From Cohnella sp. CFH 77786 (GTDB lineage: Bacteria > Bacillota > Bacilli > Paenibacillales > Paenibacillaceae): a stretch of 64,000 bases of DNA. Both the position numbers and the translations under genes were made by a program. A model generated the notes under the pieces. That model did not search any database and was not told the DNA's origin. It saw only the letters and a program-made list of their open reading frames with translations. Position 1 is the stretch's first letter. Each line of letters begins with the position of its first letter. Shown here one piece after another: positions 51,913 to 60,286 of this stretch. The DNA lies in assembly GCF_019400745.1 (NCBI RefSeq), contig NZ_WJIB01000020.1:1-64000 (forward strand), given 5' to 3'.

Positions 51913-52911
51913 ATGGCGATGTATGCGAAACAAACGGATTGGGCGGAGTACGCGCGCAAAGCGCTCACGGGCGAACGCTTGACGATGGAAGAAGGACTCG
52001 CCTTGCTCGAAGCCGACGATGACGAAGTGCTGCCGATTTTGCAGGCCGCTTTCCTGGTGCGCAAGCATCATTACGGGAAGAAGGTCAAGCTGAATATGAT
52101 CATCAACGCCAAAAGCGGCCTCTGTCCCGAAGATTGCGGTTACTGCTCGCAGTCGATCGTCTCGAGCGCACCGATCAAGAAATACACCATGCTGGACAAG
52201 GAAACGCTGCTTGCCGGCGCCCGCGAAGCGCTCTCCCGCCAAGCCGGGACGTATTGCATCGTAGCAGCGGGCAGAGGCCCGACCGAGAAGGAATTGGACC
52301 AGGTAGTCGAAGCGGTCAAGGAAATCCGCAGCTCGATGCCTCTCAAGATTTGCGCCTGCCTGGGGATCTTGAAGGACGAACAAGCGCAGCGTCTGGCGGA
52401 AGCGGGCGTTCACCGGTACAACCACAATTTGAACACGAGCAAAGCCAACTATCCGTCCATCACGACCACGCATACATACGATCAACGGTTAGAAACGGTG
52501 GAGAAGGTCAAGACGAACGGCATGTCGCCTTGTTCGGGCGTGATTATCGGCATGGGGGAAACGAACCGCGAAATCGTCGAGATGGCCTATGCCCTCCGGG
52601 ACTTGGACGCCGATTCGATTCCGGTCAATTTCCTGAACGCGATTCCCGGCACGCCGCTCGAGAACGCGGGCAGAACGCCGCCATGGAAAGCGCTGAAGGT
52701 GCTGGCGCTGTTCCGGTTCATCTGCCCGGACAAAGAAATCCGCGTCGCCGGAGGCCGCGAGGTGAATCTGCGGACGCTGCAGCCTCTGTCCTTGTATGCC
52801 GCGAATTCCTGGTTCGTGGGCGATTACTTGACGACGGAAGGGCAGGCCGTGACCGCCGATCATCGAATGATCGAAGATATGGGCTTCGAAATCGAATTAT
52901 GCGCCCTCTAG
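51913..52911 (+). CDS. bioB: Biotin synthase
   Basis: 332 residues. Radical SAM motif CPEDCGYCSQS (Cys71, 75, 78) and the downstream KICACLGIL, YNHNLNTS and RVAGGRE motifs of BioB, including the ligands of the 2Fe-2S sulfur-donor cluster. It inserts sulfur into dethiobiotin. It follows bioD by 22 nt. Confidence 0.97.
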   Translation: MAMYAKQTDWAEYARKALTGERLTMEEGLALLEADDDEVLPILQAAFLVRKHHYGKKVKLNMIINAKSGLCPEDCGYCSQSIVSSAPIKKYTMLDKETLLAGAREALSRQAGTYCIVAAGRGPTEKELDQVVEAVKEIRSSMPLKICACLGILKDEQAQRLAEAGVHRYNHNLNTSKANYPSITTTHTYDQRLETVEKVKTNGMSPCSGVIIGMGETNREIVEMAYALRDLDADSIPVNFLNAIPGTPLENAGRTPPWKALKVLALFRFICPDKEIRVAGGREVNLRTLQPLSLYAANSWFVGDYLTTEGQAVTADHRMIEDMGFEIELCAL

Positions 52912-52920
52912 GAGCGAAGG

Positions 52921-54105
52921 ATGCGGATGGAATGGATGGAGTACGAGCTTGAACGGATGGCCGGCAGTTCGATGGAGCGGTCCCTCCGGACTTGCGAGCC
53001 GGCTCCGGGGTTTCCGGGTTACTTGAAACGCGGCGGGAGGAGGCTTCTCAACCTTTCCTCCAACGACTATCTGGGTCTGGCCGGAAACCGGGAGATCGCG
53101 GAGGCGATGCGGGAGGCGCTGGAACGGGAAGGCGCCGGTTCCGGCGCCTCCCGGCTCGTGACCGGCAACCGGCAGCCGTATGAACGGTTGGAGCACGCTC
53201 TCGCGGAATGGCAGCACAGCGAAGCCGCGCTGGTTTTCTCCAGCGGCTATACGGCGAATGTCGGCGTGATCAGCGCATTGGCGGGAAGGGGCGATGCCGT
53301 TTTCAGCGATCGGCTGAATCACGCCAGCATCGTGGACGGCATCTTGCTCAGCCGGGCGGAGCATGTCCGGTATCGCCACAACGATCCGGAGCATCTTGCG
53401 TTTCTGCTGGGCAAGCACGCAGGCGCCCGGCGCAAATGGATCGTCACCGATGCCGTATTCTCGATGGACGGGGATCACGCCCCGCTGCACCAATTGGTCG
53501 AGCTGAAGCGGAAGCACGGAGCCATGCTGATGGTGGATGAAGCGCACAGCGGGGGCGTTTACGGGAAACGCGGGGAGGGGCTCGCTTTCCTGCTGGGTCT
53601 GCACAAGGAAGTGGACGTGCATGTGGGAACGTTCAGCAAGTCGTTCGGAGTCTACGGAGCCTACGTGAGCGGAAGCCGCACGCTCATCCGGTGGCTGATC
53701 AACAAGGCAAGGTCTCTCATCTATTCCACGGCCCTGCCTCCGGCGGTCATTGCCGGAGTCGAGAAGGCTTTGGGGCTGGTGCAGGAAGAGAAGTGGAGGC
53801 GGGAGAGGCTGGCTTCCGCCGTCCGGGCGTTCCGCTCCGCGCTGGGCGAAGCAGGTTTTACCGCCCCCGCCGGCGACTCTCCGATTGTACCGGTTATTGT
53901 CGGGGATAATGAGGCGGCTTTGCGGCTTAGCCGCGCCTTGGAGGAAGCGGGCATCGCGGCGGCGGCGGTTCGCCCGCCGACGGTGCCGGAAGGGACGGCC
54001 CGCATCCGCTTTTCCTTGTCTGCCGCGCATGACGAAGCCGAGCTCGTGGATGCGGCCGAACGGATCCGTCAGGCCGGAAGGGCGGCGGGGGTGCTGAGGG
54101 GGTGA
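52921..54105 (+). CDS. bioF: 8-amino-7-oxononanoate synthase
   Basis: 394 residues; AGGAGCGAAGG precedes the ATG. AONS-family motifs: NLSSNDYLGLAG, GAGSGASRLVTGN, FSDRLNHASIVDG, VDEAHSGGVYGKRGEG, and VGTFSKSFGVYGAY with the PLP Lys. It condenses pimeloyl-ACP/CoA with alanine to KAPA. The stop overlaps the next gene. Confidence 0.94.
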   Translation: MRMEWMEYELERMAGSSMERSLRTCEPAPGFPGYLKRGGRRLLNLSSNDYLGLAGNREIAEAMREALEREGAGSGASRLVTGNRQPYERLEHALAEWQHSEAALVFSSGYTANVGVISALAGRGDAVFSDRLNHASIVDGILLSRAEHVRYRHNDPEHLAFLLGKHAGARRKWIVTDAVFSMDGDHAPLHQLVELKRKHGAMLMVDEAHSGGVYGKRGEGLAFLLGLHKEVDVHVGTFSKSFGVYGAYVSGSRTLIRWLINKARSLIYSTALPPAVIAGVEKALGLVQEEKWRRERLASAVRAFRSALGEAGFTAPAGDSPIVPVIVGDNEAALRLSRALEEAGIAAAAVRPPTVPEGTARIRFSLSAAHDEAELVDAAERIRQAGRAAGVLRG

Positions 54106-54851
54106 ACTTCCAACCAACGGGACTCCTCTCGCGCGGGACGATCCTCTGGCTGCCGGGCTGGAGCATGCCCGTGGCGGTCTTCGGGCGGCTGCAAGCTCAT
54201 TTGCCGGAATTTCAACACGTAGGCGCGGACTATACGACCGTCGAAACGGCGGAGGAAATGCTGGCTCTGACGGAAAACGCAGCCAGAAGACATGGGCGGG
54301 TGCTGATCGGCGGGTGGTCGCTCGGCGCCTTGCTCGGGCTGAGGCTCGCGGCCGAGGGGCTGGCGGAAGGGCTTGTCCTTTTCTCGGGAACCGACCGCTT
54401 CGTCCGACCGGACGAGGAACGGGACAGGGGCTGGCCGGAGGCGTACTTGCGCGGGATGATGACGGGGATCCGGAAGGACCGGGAAGCGGTGGAAGCCAAG
54501 TTTCGCGGCATGCTGTTCACGGACGCGGACCGGCAGATCGGAGCGGAGGAGCTGCTGCCGGGAGCCGGCAGCTGGTCGACCCCGGCGCTGCTCGCGGGGC
54601 TTCGCGTATTGCGCGAAGCGGAATGCCTTGCCGGAATGAGCCGCATCGCATGTCCAACCCTTCTCGTTCACGGTACCGGGGATGCCGTTTGTCCATACGG
54701 GGCGGCGTTGGAAATGGGCGAACGTCTGCGGCAGTCGGAAATCACGATGTTGGAAGGCTGCGGCCATGCGCCTTTTCTCGGGAGAGAAGCGTTCTTGGCG
54801 GAAGTCATAAGGAGTTGGTGGGATGAAAGGGCGAATCGTACGTCAGTTTAA
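54102..54851 (+). CDS. BioH-like alpha/beta hydrolase (pimeloyl-ACP methyl esterase)
   Basis: 249 residues from a GTG overlapping the bioF stop. Alpha/beta-hydrolase features: TILWLPGWSMP oxyanion region, nucleophile elbow GGWSLGALLG (Ser73), a late LVHGTGDAVCP Asp and GCGHAPFLG His. Its place between bioF and bioC implies the esterase step that releases pimeloyl-ACP from its methyl ester, the role of BioH. The symbol is withheld because several unrelated esterases fill this role. Confidence 0.83.
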   Translation: MNFQPTGLLSRGTILWLPGWSMPVAVFGRLQAHLPEFQHVGADYTTVETAEEMLALTENAARRHGRVLIGGWSLGALLGLRLAAEGLAEGLVLFSGTDRFVRPDEERDRGWPEAYLRGMMTGIRKDREAVEAKFRGMLFTDADRQIGAEELLPGAGSWSTPALLAGLRVLREAECLAGMSRIACPTLLVHGTGDAVCPYGAALEMGERLRQSEITMLEGCGHAPFLGREAFLAEVIRSWWDERANRTSV

Positions 54852-55647
54852 CCGGAGCGCGGCTGCAGGAAGCTACGATGTCCATGCCCATGTACAGCGC
54901 GTAATGGCGGAATGGCTTATCGAAACGGTTGGTGGCGGGCCGGATCGCCTCGACGTGCTGGAAATCGGCTGCGGAACCGGCCTCTTCACCGAGCTGCTCG
55001 CGCAACGGTGTCCTCGTTCGACCATCACCGCAATCGACATCGCTCCCGCCATGCTCGCGGCTGCGGAAGAACGGCTGGCTGCGTGCCAGTCGGTGCGCAG
55101 CCGAATTCCCGTCCGTTTTGTGCAGGCCGACATCGAGATCTGGGCCGGGGCGGCCCCGCCCGCTTCCTTCGACTTCATCGTCTCGAATGCCTGCTTCCAA
55201 TGGCTTGCCCGTCCGGGAGACACGTTGAGAAGCTTGACCCGGCTTCTTCGCCCGGGAGGCGTTCTCGCGTTCGCGACCTTCGGACCCGAAACCTTCCGCG
55301 AGATGCATCAGGCGTTCGAAGAGGCGTACCGGCTGCTGGGCGCGGAACCGCGGCGACACGGCTTGGAGCTGCACGCGGCGGAGCAATGGACAGCCTGGCT
55401 GAACGCCGGCGGCTACTCGGACATCCATTCCCGCCGCGACATCCGGGTGGAGGAACACCCCGCGGTCCGCGATTTTCTCCACTCCGTCAAATCGCTCGGG
55501 GCAAGTGCGTCGGAAGCGAGTTCGTCCCCGGGTTTCCTGCGGCGTCTGTTTCGCGATATGTTCGCCGTCTACGAAGAGAAGTTCCGCTTGCGGGACGGGA
55601 TCTCCGCGACCTACGAGCTGTTGCTGCTGCAGGCGACCCTCCGGTAA
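54823..55647 (+). CDS. bioC: Malonyl-ACP O-methyltransferase
   Basis: 274 residues; the ATG lies 29 nt inside the preceding gene. BioC signature: IVRQFNRSAAAGSYDVHAHVQ start, SAM motif VLEIGCGTGLFTELLA, FDFIVSNACFQWL and LRPGGVLAFATFGPETFREM. It methylates malonyl-ACP to start pimelate assembly by fatty-acid enzymes. Last gene of the operon. Confidence 0.92.
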   Translation: MKGRIVRQFNRSAAAGSYDVHAHVQRVMAEWLIETVGGGPDRLDVLEIGCGTGLFTELLAQRCPRSTITAIDIAPAMLAAAEERLAACQSVRSRIPVRFVQADIEIWAGAAPPASFDFIVSNACFQWLARPGDTLRSLTRLLRPGGVLAFATFGPETFREMHQAFEEAYRLLGAEPRRHGLELHAAEQWTAWLNAGGYSDIHSRRDIRVEEHPAVRDFLHSVKSLGASASEASSSPGFLRRLFRDMFAVYEEKFRLRDGISATYELLLLQATLR

Positions 55648-55760
55648 TCTCCTAAGGGCTTCCAATTCCGTCAGATGAACAACATGGGTTACGATGCCTG
55701 ATGCCTGATGCCTCAGGCCTCTGCGGTAATTCCTGCGTGCCAGGCATCGCGAGGCAGAAG

Positions 55761-56254
55761 CTATTCTTCTTTCCCCGAACCTTCCAGGATTTCCTCCAAA
55801 CGTTCCGCCAGTCGTTGCATCGTCGATTTCGCACCTTCAAGTGCGCCGTACTGCTTGACCGCTTTCTCGAGTTTTTCGGCTGACTGGAAGAGCGAACGCA
55901 TCGTTAACTCCGTGAGGTTGCCCTGTTCCTCGAAGGTTGCTGTGACATGGAACCGTTCATCCTCTTCGAGATCCCCGTGGGAGTAAACAAACGTTCCGGG
56001 TTTGAGATTTCGCGATAGGTGATTTTGTTGTCGTAGTCGACGCCGCCCGGCCCGTGCATGACGTAAAGCCATACGCCGCCCGGCCGGAAGTCGAATTCCG
56101 ACACGGTGATCGTGAACCCTTTCGGCCCCCACCAACGCTTCAAGTGCTCGGGATCGCTCCAGGTTTCGAATACGAGCCTGCGGGGAGCGCGGAATTCGCG
56201 CGTGACGGTAAGCTCCCGGTCTTTCACGGATGTGGTGACGGCATTTGCGGACAT
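55761..56254 (-). pseudogene. SRPBCC/AHSA1-family gene with one-base frameshift
   Basis: From the ATG at 56254 (GGGAGG upstream) the frame reads a typical AHSA1 start: TREFRAPRRLVFETWSDPEHLKRWWGPKGF, up to ITYREISNPERL. The fold then continues in another frame as FVYSHGDLEEDERFHVTATFEEQ to LAERLEEILEGSGKEE. One base is missing near 55995; restoring it gives a normal ~163-residue protein. It is either a recent pseudogene or a sequencing error. Confidence 0.82.
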
Positions 56255-56341
56255 GATTCGGATTCCTCCCTTGAAGAAGTAGATTTCATGCCTATAACAT
56301 ACCCAATATGGAATATACCTGTCGAGGGATATTTAAAGGAG

Positions 56342-56377
56342 GAAAAACGCCAGCCCCGAAGGAAGGCGCGTTTCTCC
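56342..56377 (-). terminator. Terminator after the DMT transporter gene
   Basis: On the minus strand AAACGC...GCGTTT with inner GCC/GGC pairing, followed by TTCCTCC. Weak to moderate. Confidence 0.5.
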
Positions 56378-56389
56378 GCCCGCGAAGAA

Positions 56390-57307
56390 TCAAGCTTGGG
56401 CAACGGCTGCTTTGGGTTTCCTGAACAGCCGGCTCAAACTGCTCCAATTGATGAGGAAGTTGCCGGCCAGAATGATCGCGACGCCAACCCCCGTTAGCCA
56501 CGTGAAGGTTTCCCGATAGAACAGTACCCCGATGACGAGAGCGATCAGCGGCGAAACGTAGAGCCAGGTCGACGGAAAGACGGGATTCGTCTTCGCGACG
56601 AGCCAGTAGAACAGCGTGTGGCCGATCATGGATCCGGCGACGGTCAGATAGAGCAGCGATCCGATGGCGTTTGCCGAAAACAAGCTGCCGGCGCTCACCT
56701 GCTCCGTGAATGCGGACAATACGAGCAGCATCGCGCCTCCGTAGAGCATCTGGACCGCGTTCATCGCGACGGGCGACTCCTGACGGAACCGGTCGGTCAC
56801 CCGCTTCGTGTACAAGGCGCCCGCGGAGTAGCAGAACTCGCCGAGCAAGATCAGGGCGGAACCGATTGCCCACCAGATGCCTGCGGATACCGTGAGCTTA
56901 GGCAGTACGATCAGGAAGACGCCGGCGAAACCGGCGACGCATCCGACCATGGCAACGGCCGATGTCTTCTGCCGCATGAAGGCGGCCTGCAGCAGGAGGA
57001 TCATCAGCGGTCCCGCTGCCGACAGCACCGCGGCGATACCGGAAGAGACGTGCTGTTCGGCCCAGTACAAGGTCGCGAACGTGGCGAACGTCAAGCAGAA
57101 ACCGGTAACCAACATTTCTTTGCGCAGGAGCAGGGTTAACCTCGTTTTATGCCTCCACACCGTCCAGCCGAGCAAGATCAGTCCGGCCAGAAAGAAACGC
57201 AGTCCGGCCAGAAAAAACGGGGACGCCGACGCGTCCACCCCGATTTTGATCGCCAGGAACGTGGTGCCGAAAATGATACACATAAGCAAATAGTTGAATA
57301 GAATCAT
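56390..57307 (-). CDS. EamA/DMT-family transporter
   Basis: 305 residues, ten helices in two EamA repeats (FGTTFLAIKIGVDASASPFFLAGLRFFLAGLIL; then LLGEFCYSAGALYTKR ... PLIALVIGVLFYRETFTW). Members export amino acids, nucleosides or drugs. GAGGAGG precedes the ATG. It is divergent from a MocR-type regulator that probably controls it, so the substrate may relate to an amino acid or vitamin B6-linked metabolite. Confidence 0.9.
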   Translation of the reverse strand: MILFNYLLMCIIFGTTFLAIKIGVDASASPFFLAGLRFFLAGLILLGWTVWRHKTRLTLLLRKEMLVTGFCLTFATFATLYWAEQHVSSGIAAVLSAAGPLMILLLQAAFMRQKTSAVAMVGCVAGFAGVFLIVLPKLTVSAGIWWAIGSALILLGEFCYSAGALYTKRVTDRFRQESPVAMNAVQMLYGGAMLLVLSAFTEQVSAGSLFSANAIGSLLYLTVAGSMIGHTLFYWLVAKTNPVFPSTWLYVSPLIALVIGVLFYRETFTWLTGVGVAIILAGNFLINWSSLSRLFRKPKAAVAQA

Positions 57308-57398
57308 CGCTGCTGTCCTCCTCGCGTTATCAAAACGACATTCTCCGTCCCGGAGGTCGACAAAGTCGTTTTTACTTGGGTATCATATAACAAAATGA

Positions 57399-57428
57399 AT
57401 AGAACAGATACGCAGAGATAGAACAGAT
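57399..57428. promoter_or_regulatory. Direct repeats in the MocR/DMT intergenic region
   Basis: ATAGAACAGAT occurs at 57399-57409 and 57418-57428, 19 bp apart start to start. MocR-type regulators are known to bind direct repeats, so these are candidate operators shared by the two divergent genes. Confidence 0.65.
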
Positions 57429-57474
57429 TGACCGGTTCCGTATGCGATAATGGAAGCCGAGGGGGGGCTTACGT

Positions 57475-58911
57475 GTGAAGAACGGAAGAGCGGCGAAATC
57501 CGATCATTATCTATTCAGGCAAATTTACGACCATATGGTAACCCGAATGGAACGCGGCGAGTGGAAAGCCCATGACAAGCTTCCCTCGGTCCGGCTCTTG
57601 GCCGAGCAATACCGGGTGCACCGGCTGACGGCGTTCCGCGCCTGTACGTTGCTGAAGCAGCACGGGAAAGTGTACGTGAAGGATAAATCCGGCTACTACG
57701 CCAGCCCGGTCGATCCGGCAAGGGAAGCTTCGGGGCGTGCGGAAATCGGCGTCGGTCCCGCTGTCTGGCGCGTGAGGAACGACCTGATCGGCATTCAGGA
57801 GACCCCCGTAGACTACCAATTCTCGCAAGCGCTCATCGATCCGAACTTGCTGCCGAACCTCTATCTGTCCGAATATGTGAAACAGGTTTTCGACGATTAC
57901 CCGAAACTGATGGGAACTTACTCCAACGCGCAGGGAGACGAGGAGCTCCGCGAAAACCTCTGCGGGTATCTCGCGGGCCGGCGCCGCATCCCGATATCCG
58001 CGGGAGACATGCTCATCACGACGGGAGCCACGCAGGCGATCGATCTTCTGTCCCGCTTGTACGTCAGACCGATGGACGCCGTCCTGGCGGAGCGGCCGAC
58101 CTACAGCGCGGCGCTGGACATCATCCGCATGCACGGGGCGCGCTTGATCCCGGTCGACATCCGTCCGGAAGGCTACGATCTGGACCGGGTCGAGGCGCTG
58201 ATGAAGCGGGAGAGGCCGCGACTCTTCTACATGAATCCGACCTTCCAGAACCCGACCGGCTATACGGTTCCGGTGCAGACGCGCAAGCGTCTCGTGGAAT
58301 TGGCGGAGCGGTACCGTTGCCTGCTCATCGAGGACGATTCCTTTCACGAAATGTTTTTTGACGAGCCGCCTCCGCCTCCTCTGCTGACATTCGACACGGA
58401 GGGATGGGTGGCGCATCTTCGCAGCTTCAGCAAATACGTGGCGCCCGGCCTCCGGGTTTGCGCGGTCGTCTGTCGTCCTGCCGTGATGGCGCCGCTCGTT
58501 ACCGCCAAATCGCTCGCCGACAACGGGACCCCGCTCGTGAATCAGAAGATTTTCCTGCATTATTTCCGTTCGGAACGGATGCGGACGCACATGGAAAAGC
58601 TGCGCATCGCCCTCCAAATCCGGAGAGATCTCATGGAAGAAGAGTTGGCCGATACCGGATGGGAATGGGCAACTCCGAAGGGCGGGCTCAGCCTGTGGAT
58701 CCGGTTGCCCGAAGACATCCCCGTCGATCGGCTGCTCGAAGCCAGTCTCCGGGCCTCCGTCTCCTTCGTGCCGGGCTTCATTTGCGATCCGCTGAGGGAG
58801 ATGCGGTCTTTCATCCGGCTGAGCTATTCTTACATGAACGAAAGCCATCTGCGGGACGGCGTCCGAAGACTCGTGAGCCTCGCGCGGGATGTCGCCGTCC
58901 GGCAGGGCTGA
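57475..58911 (+). CDS. MocR-type regulator (GntR HTH plus aminotransferase domain)
   Basis: 478 residues from the GTG at 57475 behind GGGGGG. N-terminal wHTH (LFRQIYDHMVTRMERGEWKA, LPSVRLLAEQYRVHRLTAFRA) and a fold-type-I aminotransferase domain with NPTFQNPTG, IEDDSFHEMFF and the PLP Lys320 in SFSKYVAPGLR. MocR proteins use PLP or a PLP adduct as signal. It likely controls the divergent DMT exporter and itself. Confidence 0.92.
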   Translation: MKNGRAAKSDHYLFRQIYDHMVTRMERGEWKAHDKLPSVRLLAEQYRVHRLTAFRACTLLKQHGKVYVKDKSGYYASPVDPAREASGRAEIGVGPAVWRVRNDLIGIQETPVDYQFSQALIDPNLLPNLYLSEYVKQVFDDYPKLMGTYSNAQGDEELRENLCGYLAGRRRIPISAGDMLITTGATQAIDLLSRLYVRPMDAVLAERPTYSAALDIIRMHGARLIPVDIRPEGYDLDRVEALMKRERPRLFYMNPTFQNPTGYTVPVQTRKRLVELAERYRCLLIEDDSFHEMFFDEPPPPPLLTFDTEGWVAHLRSFSKYVAPGLRVCAVVCRPAVMAPLVTAKSLADNGTPLVNQKIFLHYFRSERMRTHMEKLRIALQIRRDLMEEELADTGWEWATPKGGLSLWIRLPEDIPVDRLLEASLRASVSFVPGFICDPLREMRSFIRLSYSYMNESHLRDGVRRLVSLARDVAVRQG

Positions 58912-58964
58912 AGGGGTGACCGTCTCTCCTGACCGGCGAGGTTGTCAGCGGGTGTTGCCCGGTG

Positions 58965-59897
58965 TTACCGGCTGCTCTCTCGCGCCTCGTCGCCGGAATC
59001 GGCGCGGATCTCCTCCGGAAGCCGTTTGGACATGCCGGGTACCTCCCGGGGTTTGTAGTTGACGACATCGGAGGAATAGATCGAGACGAACATCCGTCCT
59101 CCGCTCGCCAATGCGCGGATCAGGATCGGTTGATTGTACGGGTTGCGGAAGGCGAAATCCGGTCCGCCCCAGCTGACCGTCGCATCCCGCCCCGGCGGCA
59201 CGTAAGGCACGTGCCGGCTATGGGAGTAGCGGGCCAGGATCTGCAGTCCCGCGCGGTCGACGGCGTTGAACAGGGTCGACGAAACTTGGCAAATCCCCCC
59301 GCCGATATCTTCCGCCATTTCTCCTCTCACGATAACGGGAGCCCGCAAATACCCCCGGTTCCGGGTGCGCACCCCGACGATCCGGTTAAACGAGAAGCTT
59401 TCGCTCGGGAAAACGACGTAGTTGTTGATCGTCTGAGCCGCCAGCTTGATGTTATGCGCACGGTTCTTGTTGCCGGGGTTGAAATAGGTGACGTAATGCC
59501 CGATCGGTTTCTCCCGGATCGTGGCCAGCAATTCGGCGTCGACCTTGGGATAGAGGGGGGAAAACGGGACGTCTAGGAAAGCGGGGCCTTGGCCGAAGTA
59601 AGCGGCGTAGAACCGGTCCGTGAACGCGCTGCGGTCCAGACGGCGGCCGGGCTGCTCCGGCACGATGCCTCCGGATGGCCCGATCGTGGCATTTCGCGGT
59701 GCTTGATAGACCCGGGCTTCCACGTCGCGGAGCAGCCGGTCGAGCTTGTCCGGGTCGGCGAGCGGCAGGGCCGGCAGCGCAAATTCGGCGCGGTTCACGC
59801 TCAGGAGGGGAGCCTGATCGTTCTGTATCGTGATGGGATCTTGCATCGGCTGAAGACCGAATGCCGCACTGGCGATCCACAACCAGCAACATCGCAT
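58965..59897 (-). CDS. VanW-family protein
   Basis: 310 residues from the ATG at 59897 (GAGGTGG upstream). A short hydrophobic N-terminus suggests export. VanW core: KLAAQTINNYVVFPSESFSFN, GYLRAPVIVRGEM, GGGICQVSSTLFNAV and SWGGPDFAFRNPYNQPI. The role of VanW is unknown; it occurs in glycopeptide-resistance clusters and widely in spore formers. Here it is alone. Confidence 0.9.
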   Translation of the reverse strand: MRCCWLWIASAAFGLQPMQDPITIQNDQAPLLSVNRAEFALPALPLADPDKLDRLLRDVEARVYQAPRNATIGPSGGIVPEQPGRRLDRSAFTDRFYAAYFGQGPAFLDVPFSPLYPKVDAELLATIREKPIGHYVTYFNPGNKNRAHNIKLAAQTINNYVVFPSESFSFNRIVGVRTRNRGYLRAPVIVRGEMAEDIGGGICQVSSTLFNAVDRAGLQILARYSHSRHVPYVPPGRDATVSWGGPDFAFRNPYNQPILIRALASGGRMFVSIYSSDVVNYKPREVPGMSKRLPEEIRADSGDEARESSR

Positions 59898-59965
59898 GGT
59901 CCACCTCGGAGGTATTTGAAATTTTAGGAATAGTATCGCTTATGCGGCCGCCGATTATGAGGAAC

Positions 59966-60182
59966 GGCGATCAATCGCGTTTGCGGAATATAGGAAACAG
60001 CGATCATTCGCGTTGGCGATTATGAGAATCGGGCGGTCATTCGCGTTTGCGGAATATTGGAAACAGCGATCATTCGCGTTGACGATTTTGAGAACCGGCG
60101 GTCATTCGCGTTTGCGGAATATTGGAAACAGCGATCATTCGCGTTGACGATTTTGAGAACCGGCGGTCATTCGCGTTTGCGG
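59966..60182. repeat. 65-bp tandem repeat, about 3.3 copies
   Basis: GGCGGTCATTCGCGTTTGCG recurs at 60032, 60097 and 60162, with a diverged first copy at 59966. Each unit is built of two related halves around CATTCGCGTT. No gene is seen in the gap 59898-60286. Confidence 0.85.
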
Positions 60183-60286
60183 ACGGAACGGTTGGGGCTT
60201 GCGGTTTTCAGGCAATTTTCAGCGGAAATTAAGGGTCGGATCAGGTTTTTCGGGTAAAGTGGAAGGCAGAAGAAAGGAGGGGTTCG

